Assembly (NCBI GenBank): GCA_963575745.1
Contig: CAUYUJ010011226.1
Coordinates: forward strand, 115,347-179,346
Direction: 5' to 3'
DNA: 64,000 nucleotides
From: Prorocentrum cordatum
Taxonomy: Eukaryota > Sar > Dinophyceae > Prorocentrales > Prorocentraceae
A program made the translations under genes and the position numbers. Below the pieces are notes generated by a model. The model did no database searches and was not told where the DNA came from. It worked only from the letters and a program-made list of their open reading frames with translations. Positions 55,891 through 64,000 of this stretch are shown one piece after another; position 1 is the first letter of the stretch, and each line of letters begins with the position of its first letter.

Positions 55891-57600
55891 GGTACAGACA
55901 CTGGCGAAGGCGAATGGACTTGACACGCCCCTTATATTTGCTGCCAACGCGAGGGGAAGGTTGTCGGGGGGGATCAGGATTCGCCGACCTTGGGCCTTGC
56001 AGCTCCTCAGAACGTTCTTGAAGCCCATGGCCAGGGCCTCGCCCTCCAGAAACAACATGTTGGGCCCCATCTCGACGTGCGTGGCCGACGCGCAGCTCCA
56101 GCACCCCGGGCGCAGAAGTCGCCTGGGTATCTCCAAGAACTCCCTGCTGCCACGAGGTTCGAGTCGGGCACCTCCCTCCTCCCGCTCCGAGATCATCGCA
56201 GCCTCCTCGTCCGTCCCCACCTCCTCCAAGGCCCGCTGGCGGGCCCGAGCTCCACCCTCGATCTTGAAACGGAACCTCTCCTTCTGGCGGCCAAACTCCT
56301 GGACCTGGGCCGGGCTCAGCTTGCGGCGGACGACCCCCGACCCGAACGGCGACGCGTCTGCGCAAGCCACGTGGGGGTGCCAATCAGCTTGGAGGTCCAC
56401 ACATATAATAGAGGTAGCAGGTTGCGGACGCTTTCGAGCTCTTGCCTAACCGACTCCCGCAGACGAAACCGCGAAGGACCTGCAGCTTCTATTGGCGCGT
56501 AAGTGGCATGCAATAGCGACAGACACTCCCGACGAACCAAGCTACTCCAGGTAATGTGCCCAACGATGACGCGCAAGAGGTGCCCACTCACCCTTGATCT
56601 GGCCAGGAGCCAATCCAGGGCATGCCGGAGCCTCCAGAGGTTGCGTTCCTTCACCGAGAGGAATCGCCCGGCTCTGAGAGGCGCCCCCAAGAACTCGCGG
56701 TCCCTGCTGGCCCCCTCAAGCTCGTGAACGACAAAGGCCCAGGCCCCGCAGCTGCTTGGCGACGACGTCGAGACGGCTGGCCGCGGCCCCCGGGCCCGAC
56801 CCCAAAGCGAGGGAGTTGCCCGCGTAGGCGGCCGACGCGGTGTCCCCAGGAAGCCTAAGCACCGCCCCGGGTCTGCCGCCCAGGACCTGCTCGCCCTTCC
56901 TGAAGCCCCCCTTGTCCAGGGCCCCTTCCAGAACGTTTTGGCGAAGATGGAGCGCCCGCGCGAAGCCCGTCGGCAGCGCCCGCGCGCTCGGTGACATGTT
57001 TGCGCCAGCCCCGTCACGAACTCCAGGAATATGAAACTTCTCTAAGTGCAGATGCTCCATGCCTTCAGGTAGCTGCATATGATACAAAAGCCACATCCAG
57101 ATCCCCGCTCGCAACATACAAAGGGCCCCCTTCGGCTTCCAGGGAGGCGAAGGCAGAATGGGGGGGGGGGGGGGGCGAGTCGAAGGGGGATCGATGAACC
57201 TGCAGTTCGCAACTCTGGCATCGACGATGATGCGTCCCCCGAGAAGACATATCAAACAACAAATCAGCATACCGCCACGGCGAATTCTTGAGGGCGGGAT
57301 CCACATGAGGCCCCCGCGGACAAACTTCTTCTTGCAGGGCCCGAGCCTCCGACTCCGGGCGAAGCATTTGGCGCTGCCAGGCTTCCAGCTGTTCCAAAAC
57401 AGGACCAGACGCAAGCGACTCGAGAGGAACCGGGTCGACCTGCCCGGAGGGCCGCGAGACCAGGTCTCGCTGGAGGCCACCGCCCCCCCGTCTGAAAAGT
57501 GCAGGGCGGAGCCGTCAAGGGGCGCCGAGAGGGCCACCTTGGAAAAATAATGCTGCTCGGAGGGGCCCGCAGGTGGAGGCCCGACCGCGCGGCAAGTAGC
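55870..57600 (-). pseudogene. Reverse transcriptase and RNase H of the tyrosine-recombinase element
   Basis: IIVDARVANCRFIDPP (near 57230-57190) is the N-terminal RT motif of DIRS-type enzymes. At a G16 run (57160-57175) the frame changes, and motif A follows as LYVASGDLDVAF (Asp near 57103). It shifts again to LPEGMEHLHLEKFHIPG. Motif C reads YAGNSLALG, where YVDN is expected, so a catalytic Asp is lost. The frame changes near 56720 to ELEGASRDREFLGAPLR, GHITWSSLVRRECLSLLHATY and QELESVRNLLPLLY. It changes again near 56400 to ADWHPHVACADASPFGSGVV (RNase H start) and ILIPPDNLPLALAANIRG (RNase H end). At least four frame changes in total. Confidence 0.78.
57160..57175. repeat. G16 homopolymer within the RT
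   Basis: The RT reading frame changes at this run. Confidence 0.95.
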
Positions 57601-57945
57601 AATGCTATTATCTACGGCGGCGCGCTGCCCGGCATTCGAGAAATCGCTGCCGTGGGAGGTGCAGCCGTAGGTCTTATTGAGGGCGTTAATGGCATCGCGA
57701 GCAAGGTGCTAATCATGCTCACCGCGGAGAACCCGACGACGGACAGCACGCGACGCAGAGCTCGGAACGAGTGGGGCAGCGATGGGGGGCAGGAACAGGT
57801 AGAGGGAAGATGTCGCGATGCCGACCGTCAGGAAGCCCCCGACGATGCATGCCGCCGCCGACCTTCAGAAGGCCGGGTAGGCCCTGCAGCCCTTCAAGGC
57901 TATCACGGGTGAAGGCCGGGTCCCGGGCCTCCGCCTGGCGTGCAC

Positions 57946-59779
57946 TCACCCCTCTTCCCTTTTGCCTCTATTGCCCTTCTTGTTCTTGTCCATGCCGTTG
58001 TTGCCCGAGCCGCCCGCCGAGAGCTGCCGCTCTTCGCGGGCCTTCCAGAGCCCCTTCTGCGCCGCCACCTCGCGGGCCAGCTCCGCCGACACGTGCTGCT
58101 GCAAGGCGGGGGCCGCGCATGCGTCGCCTCGCGCCTCGGCCGTGCCCGTCATCAGGTCGCAGTTGATGTTCTCGGGTTCGGCGGAGGTGCCGCGAGCGCG
58201 ATAGCGCTCCTCCTGCGCCTGGGGCGTCCTCGCGATGAGCTCGGCGCTCGCCAGGTCGCCAGCATTGAGCTCATCGTGCGAGATCATGGTCTCCAGCAGC
58301 CGGCTGCGCAGCAGGTGCACCTCGACCCCAGCGTCATCTGGATCGAGCCCCATCTCGCTCCGCCAGCGAGAGTGGCGCGCGAGCGGGGAGCCACCGTGGC
58401 GCTGGATGCACCGCAGCACCCAGTGAGTCGTCCGAGGCCCGCGGGCGGGGAACGCGGCCCACGCGTGCTCGGACTGAGCCAGCACGCCCTCGCGGAAGTC
58501 CAGGAACCGCTGGCCGCGCCCGTCGTGGGTGGCCGCCAGCGCGCGCAGGTCGGGCGCGTTGAGGGCGGCGGGCCCCGCTCCCGCCGCGGCCGGTGCCGCC
58601 GGTGCTGGCGCCGCGGCGGCTCCGGCGACGGCGGGCGCCGTTCCTGCTGCGGGCGTCGCTGCGGGCGGCGCGGCAGCGGGAGCAGCCAAGGCCCCCGCGG
58701 CCACAGGCGCGCCAGCCGCTGCTGCTGCTCCTGCTCCGCCGGCGGGGCCGCCGAGGGCCGCCGCGAGGCCGGCCAAGACCCCCCCGGCTGGGCCGGCAGC
58801 GCCCAAGGCCCCCGCGACCGGCGCCGCCACCAGCGCGCCCGCAGCCGCTGGCGCGCCCGGCGCGCCTGCGGCGGCCGCCGATGCCGCGCCGCCCGGCGCC
58901 GCGAGCTCCGCGGGGCTGGCCAGCGGGTGCTGTCCAGCGGCCACACCGAGGATGTTGCCGCCAGCCAGGTCCAGAAGCAGCGGACCCTCAGGCGGAGGAG
59001 GGAATCCCGCTGCGACTGACCGCGCCGCCGCGCCCCAGGCCTCTCCCGCCGTCGGGAGGCGCCTGAAGCGGTAGACGTGCCCGCCCGCGAGGGCCGGCGG
59101 GTTGCCTCCCTGCCCGGCCAGGCGGATCGTAGTCGTCGAAGTCCGGCGTCAGGATGTAGCTGAAGGGCCCCGCGCTCGCCGATCGTGAGCCGCTCGTGCC
59201 AGAGCAAGTGCCCTGGCACTCTATGCCGCGCGCAGTAGAAAGAGCCCGCCATCAATGGTCAGCCCGATCGCCGAAGGCCTGGCACCTGCTGCGCTCCCGG
59301 CCGGCCCTCGCCTGCTCCGCCGCGAGCTTGGCGAAGTCTGGCGCCCGTGACCCCTCCAGCCCCGGCGGGGCGCCCGGAGACTGCTCCGAGCGCCGCCAGG
59401 GCAGGCAGGCCTGCAGCGCGCACCCCGACAGCCGCAGCGCCGCCTTCAACGCCTCCAGCAGCAGGTAAGCGACGCCCCCGACGCCCAACTGGAAGGCCCA
59501 GCTCGTTTCGCCTGCCTCGCAGGCCGGGCAAGGGGTACACAGGTCTGGGCAGCTGCTCGAGGGCGCCTTGGCCTCCAGCGCCGCGGACAGGCACTCCGCC
59601 AAGGGCACCTGGGTGACCTCGTCCACGTCCTCGTCCAAGGGCGGCCCGCGGGTAGGCCCTGGACGCGGCCCCGCTTGGGGCGGAGGCTGGAGCGCGACAG
59701 CCGGCGACCACCACCAGCGCGCAGCGCTCAGAGCCCCGAGATGACAGAAGAGATGCAGGCCGAGTCCCTGCGGGCGCAT
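57946..59779 (-). pseudogene. gag-like protein of the tyrosine-recombinase element
   Basis: An ATG at 59779 starts a frame with CPDLCTPCPAC and a hydrophobic stretch (FQLGVGGVAYLLLEALKAAL), to 59252. Frames near 59200-59100 give LLWHERLTIGERGA and YILTPDFDDYD. From 58944, after an Ala/Gly/Pro-rich segment, comes the best-conserved part: THWVLRCIQRHGGSPLARH, WRSEMGLDPDDAGVEVHLL, then EERYRARGTSAEPEN and CAAPALQQHVSAELAREVA, ending in a basic KNKKGNRGK tail at 57946. This block matches an ORF I remember as very common in dinoflagellate genomes next to such RT genes. Probable role: RNA binding or particle formation. Two or more frameshifts. Confidence 0.65.
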
Positions 59780-59803
59780 AGAATCGGGCACGCGCTCCCC
59801 TGA

Positions 59804-59870
59804 AAGACTTGAGCGTGGCAGTTACGGCGGGATCCAGGGAGGGCTATGTCAAAACATGTGAAATGTGACA
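59804..59870 (-). repeat. Split direct repeat A1
   Basis: 67 bp matching 53476-53542; 5' end of the element. Confidence 0.92.
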
Positions 59871-60109
59871 TGTATATACACATACAGGGCTGCATTGGCG
59901 CTTTGCGCCATGCACGCTGGTCATTGAAGTTTGGGGTGCAGGCAGAAAGGCAAGAAGGTAAAGCAGACAACTTAGCGATAACTCCTTGTTGTCTTGTCCA
60001 ACATCGCCATTATCATAATGTGTTTTATCATGATGCCATCATGTTTCCTCTTCCTCTTCCTCATTTTCGCCCTACCTTGCGAATTATTCCCCATCCTCCT
60101 CAGCTCTTT

Positions 60110-60740
60110 TTGCGGAGGCTCCTCCTTGGAGAGCCTCTTGGGGGCCTAACAACAATTTTGTAAGTGCTCCTTGGGGCCGTCTGGAGGCTTCCTGGGCGCC
60201 TTGTGGGGGTCTCTGGGGGCTTCCTCAAGCTACCCTGCTTTCAACCGCGGTCTCCCTGAACAGCCGGGTCACGATTTGGGATGCGTCGGGGGGCACATTG
60301 GGGCCGTCTTGGGCCGTCATGGTGCTCTCTTCGGGCCATCTTGTAACCCTGTTGTGCCGTCTGGGGGCTCTCTTGGACTGCCTGGAAGCCCGTTCGGATA
60401 GTTTTGGGGTGATCTTCGGGCCTCCTGAGCGGTCTCGGACGCCCAGAAGACGGAAGCACAGGGCATTTCCCAAGTCACGCAAACACCTTGGAAAGTCAAT
60501 GTTTTTCTGCGTTTCGAAAGCCTCTCGGGTTTTATTGGGGGGTCGTCTTCGGGCGTCTGGTGGGTGTCTGGGGCCTCTTGGGGCCTTCTGGGGGCCTTTC
60601 GGCCGCCCTCCTGACCGATTTGGGCCCGTTGCCCAGGTTCGGCAGGGACGTCCAGGAGCTCTGGAAAGCCTGGGGGGCCTCCTGCAAGGACGCCCCCGGG
60701 GCCACGGATTCTGGGGGTCTGGTTCTAGGGGCGGGTGACG
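60110..60740. repeat. CCCAAGAGGCC-rich dispersed repeat, copy 3 (inverted)
   Basis: Short GGGGCCnnnTTGGG words throughout, the inverse of the texture at 5480-6015. No coding signal. Confidence 0.5.
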
Positions 60741-61159
60741 GTTTTTCCCGCCCCCCCAGCTGGTGAAAATATAAGAAGAATAATATACCATGTACATGTA
60801 GATAACTTTCATATAGCTCGCAGATTCACATACTAACGACAATGCTGCTTGGGAGCAACCTGGAATGCTTGGGGAAAAACTTACCTGAGTTAGTCTGAAG
60901 ACAAGACTTGTCGGACTTCTGCTGAAGTTTATCATTCATTGAATCCTCCCACCCCCCCTCCTCCTCTGCACATTGTCTCGTGGCACCTCTTTGGAGCGCT
61001 TTCCCTGGCCATCGGCCATAGCAACAGCTCGTCCCAACTACACGCAAATAAATTTGAGCCAAGCTGGTGGACTACTGCGGGCCATCTCTCCTCGCGTACA
61101 CCTAGCCGAATGCTCTTCCACTGCTCCAGCCCCCGACGTTTAGATCGATGAGCAAGCTA
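60741..61159. other. Unassigned sequence
   Basis: Nothing recognised. Confidence 0.5.
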
Positions 61160-61330
61160 TGTAGAGTACAATTCGTGATGCAAGCTTTGTGGTGCAATCC
61201 CTGTGGTGCAAAACGTGTGGTGCAATCTATGCGTTGCAAGCTATGTGGTGCAATCCTCGTGACGCAAACTGTGTGATGCAGCCTGTGTGGTGCAAGCCAC
61301 GTGGTGCGGGCCATGTGGTGCACTCAGCGC
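61160..61330. repeat. About 16-bp minisatellite, tgtggtgcaa type
   Basis: About ten copies of NNNgtggtgcaaNcc with substitutions. Confidence 0.85.
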
Positions 61331-61339
61331 ACGGAAGCG

Positions 61340-61475
61340 GCCATGATGTGCCCACAGGCGGGCACCAAGCGAAACCCCGACACACCCATTCAGTGCACGG
61401 GGCGCCCACGAGGCGCCCACTGGCGGCCATCGACTGGGCACCAGGTAAAACCCCGACACACTCATCCAATGACGT
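61340..61475. repeat. Two-copy tandem, about 90-bp period
   Basis: gggcaccaNgNgaaaccccgacacacNcat occurs near 61354 and 61437, with gaggcgcccac words between, also seen near 34300-34385. Confidence 0.65.
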
Positions 61476-63179
61476 AAGATCGCAAGTATTGGCCCCTGAG
61501 TGCAAACACTGTATGGGAAACAATGCTTGCACATCAACCCTTCTTGAGCATGTGTCGAATTCGCTACTCTATGTGCTACATCTTTTATCAACCGGATATC
61601 ACCCACGATTCCTTTCTTGCGACATCCTTACGCCTGCCTCGTCGGAACATCGCAATTCAACGCTACTATGACAACAAGCCTGAGAGCAACGCACCCTGCC
61701 TCAATGAAGCAAACGAGCGATCTCACTTTGATTGTGATGCACAACGTTGGCCGGTTACTCTGTTTATCAGAGTTGGCTGTACGCGCGTATGCGTGCGTGC
61801 ATGAGAAAAGGCACCGCGCATGGAAGTAAACGTCGCTTTGCGAACACGTGTCGCGGAAACGAGTGGGCGCTGGCGTGTGCACTACATTGGCACCGTTAGC
61901 CTATACTGACATATTGTTTGGTGCGAATAGGAAACCAAACACAATTATGGTGAACCGTGGGCATGCGCAATATTCTGACTGCAGAGAAACGTCGTCAAAA
62001 AAGACACGCGTGACGGCGAGTGGTCCAATTCACATATACCGGACATTGCTGACCAGACCAACGTTCACTAGCGGACGGTTGCCACGGGCCGTCTACTACA
62101 GAGGGTCAAAAGGCAACTTATCGTTGACCAAACCGCTCCTGTACCAATCTGTGGACATCAACACCACCCTCAAATACCATAGTGGAGTAGGACCTCGTTG
62201 CGCATGCGCGCCAACACTCTCCCAGGCAGTCGTTTGCCAGCCTGGCCCACTCAGGCCGTCATTGCGGCTGCTGCCCCTGCGGTGCTAGAGTGGCGAGCGA
62301 GGACAAGAGCTTGGAACGGGCAAGAGGGAGGGGGGTGGCGAGCAGAGCTGGAGAGTCTGGTGGATCGAAGCCGAGATGCCACAGCTGAGGAGCGACAGAA
62401 GCAGCACGCAGACTCTTCCTGTACCAGGAAGCTGGAAACACACCTGGCTGGATTCACATGTAGAGCTTCTGGAGGCCGCGGGCTAGACACATATGGTGGC
62501 TGGCGTACCCAGTCACGCATGGGCCAGTCGCCGGAAAAACATGCGGCCACATGTGCATCCAACTGTCGCGGACCGGGGAGAAAACTGCGGGGGGCAAGCC
62601 ACGAACAACACATTGTTGTGGTGCAGTGCCCTTCGACACTCCAGCCCATCCGCTCAGAGGCCTGTGGCTCTCCAACAAACGCGATGCTGCCGAACGGCTC
62701 GGCAAGATGAGTGCAGCAACCCTCGCGCTGGTTGCCACTGCTGCATAAGTAACGGAAGCAAGCAGGGGCTCGAAAAGGAACGGACGGCGGCAATCGGCGC
62801 AACCAACGACCAAAGCTGGCGGGGCAAGGCAAACGATCCGCCACCGTGTCCCCCTGCTCGCTGGGGCGGCCTGGAATGCCAAAGGGGCTGTCTGGGAAGT
62901 GAGGTTTCTGCCGCTTTCCGCGGGAGAGGCTCCCCCCCCCTACTCGCGTCACGCTTCCAAAGCACAACCCGTGACATTCTCGCGTCCGCCGCCATTTCTC
63001 AGTCAGCGGCAATGGGGGTCACCACTGGGAGGGGGTCGCCACCCCCTCCAGGAACCGGGCCGCCTTGTGACTAGTGGTGGCCCCCCTTGGCATTGCCAGA
63101 CGGCTGGCGGGTTCCCGAAACCCCGCATCCCTCCGAAAATACATCTCTTGGGGACGTACCCTGTACCTCTGCCAACTTG
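61476..63179. other. Unassigned sequence
   Basis: No gene, RNA or clear repeat recognised. Confidence 0.5.
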
Positions 63180-63300
63180 CGCGGGTCTTTCGCTGGCGGA
63201 GCCGCCTCCGCTTTTACTTCCGCCGGCTTCCGCTGAGGAAGAGATATTAACTGCTTGGTTTCTCTAAGGCGAGGCTCTTTCTGGATCGCCCCACCTGGAG
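63180..63300. repeat. Short dispersed repeat R2, copy 3
   Basis: ctggcggagccgcctccgcttttacttccgccggcttccgctgagg, related to 32030-32170. Confidence 0.6.
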
Positions 63301-63559
63301 GCGGCGCTGGCGCGGTGGCAGATCTTGGGTTTGCCTAGAAGGAGAACGAACAAGACAACCGACAACTTTTTATAATGTCCGCGCAGATTTCTTGGAGCGG
63401 CGCTGGGTTTTCCTCCCTGGCGAGCGGAGCGCGCCAGGGGCGGCGCCAGAGGTGCTGCCAAGTGGAAGCAACGCACATCCGAGTCATCCGCGCGGACCTT
63501 CGAAAAGTCATGTTTTTTTAGGTTTTTCTTTTCCGATCGCAGCTGGATCATTGGGGGTG

Positions 63560-64000
63560 GAGGCGGCAACGAGGGTAAGCGTCGACCAGGGCTGGCCAGG
63601 CTGGGCAGAGCCTGGTTCGGGCTAGAGGCGGTACCGCGGGCTGGCGATGACCACGGGCATCTAGGCCACACAACGGCTGGGACGGGCTCGAGGCGACAAC
63701 CAGTCGGCGAAAACAACTACCAGCGGGCCAGTTACGCAGGGGCTAATAGGAGCCAGAGGTGGCTATCATTGCTCCCACGAGACAGATCGATGTAACGACA
63801 GGCGGGGCAGCAGACCTGGGCTATTGGGGTCCAGAAGTGACAACCGAAGTCGGTGGCAACCACGGCCAAAGGCTAGAACGAACATCAAACGTTTCCGAGA
63901 GACGCGCAAGCGTGCAGACAGGGGATCGCCGGGGATAGATGCGGCAACCGGAGTCGGTGACATCCACGGCCCAAGGGCCCAAACAAGGGCTAACATCAAA
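63560..64000. repeat. Degenerate tandem repeat at window end
   Basis: gaagtcggtggcaaccacggccaaaggc..aacatcaaa (about 63847-63888) recurs as ggagtcggtgacatccacggcccaaggg..aacatcaaa (63952-64000), period about 110 bp; looser copies lie upstream. Confidence 0.6.

Larger units (their letters stand above)
53250..59870 (-). mobile_element. Tyrosine-recombinase retrotransposon with split direct repeats (PAT/Ngaro-type)
   Basis: 6,621 bp. In element sense (minus strand) the order is A1 (59870-59804), gag-like ORF, RT and RNase H, tyrosine recombinase, methyltransferase-like domain, B1 (53649-53543), A2 (53542-53476), about 119 bp of single-copy sequence, B2 (53356-53250). B1 and A2 abut exactly, as expected if they preserve the junction of a circular intermediate (B2 joined to A1). 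There is no target-site duplication, as expected for tyrosine-recombinase integration. Flanks on both sides are TA-rich. Confidence 0.88.

Overview
The window is dinoflagellate nuclear DNA. The decisive evidence is a 21-nt match to the dinoflagellate trans-spliced leader at 14494-14514 (minus strand). Supporting evidence is the high GC content, long trinucleotide and homopolymer tracts, many minisatellites, and a dense load of decayed retroelements of kinds typical of dinoflagellates (LINEs, a Copia-like gag, a tyrosine-recombinase retrotransposon). I found no convincing single-copy host gene, no rRNA or tRNA gene and no CRISPR array. Nearly all recognisable coding sequence is on the minus strand and belongs to mobile elements.

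Layout: 1-4900 is a duplicated ~460-bp segment, one copy of which was hit by a 5'-truncated LINE (LINE-1, 1298-3993) with a perfect 16-bp target-site duplication; two large trinucleotide arrays sit beside it. 4900-7800 is repeat DNA ending in a GCC/TCG array. 7844-14514 is a full-length LINE (LINE-2) with ORF1, endonuclease, reverse transcriptase and RNase H, flanked by a 16-bp target-site duplication and starting exactly with the spliced leader. 14.5-16.3 kb is dispersed repeat. 16.7-18.3 kb is a frameshifted DDE transposase. 18.7-20.7 kb is a broken P-loop ATPase gene. 20.8-24.2 kb is a foldback-like structure whose two inverted arms contain arrays of a ~90-bp minisatellite. 24.2-30.7 kb is a long broken polyprotein with a Copia-like gag, a CCHC zinc knuckle and a Tpt1/KptA (RNA 2'-phosphotransferase) fold, peppered with short in-frame hairpin repeats. 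34.7-37.6 kb is another arm of the foldback family, this one carrying a Pif1-like helicase fragment. 37.6-49.4 kb has no gene I can recognise, only repeats. 49.8-51.5 kb is a third LINE fragment. 53250-59870 is a complete tyrosine-recombinase (DIRS order, PAT/Ngaro-type) retrotransposon with split direct repeats. The last 4 kb is repeat DNA.

The elements do not form a pathway; the window is a nested record of insertions. Three structural points stand out. A LINE has a spliced leader fused to its ORF1 start codon, implying retrotransposition of a trans-spliced mRNA. A tyrosine-recombinase element keeps the A1-ORFs-B1A2-B2 repeat architecture intact. The ~90-bp minisatellites are not random satellites but the arms of a mobile family with a shared terminal hairpin and, in one copy, a helicase remnant. 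Several reading-frame breaks fall at or next to homopolymer runs (G14, G16, G20, A10), so some pseudogene calls may reflect sequencing error.
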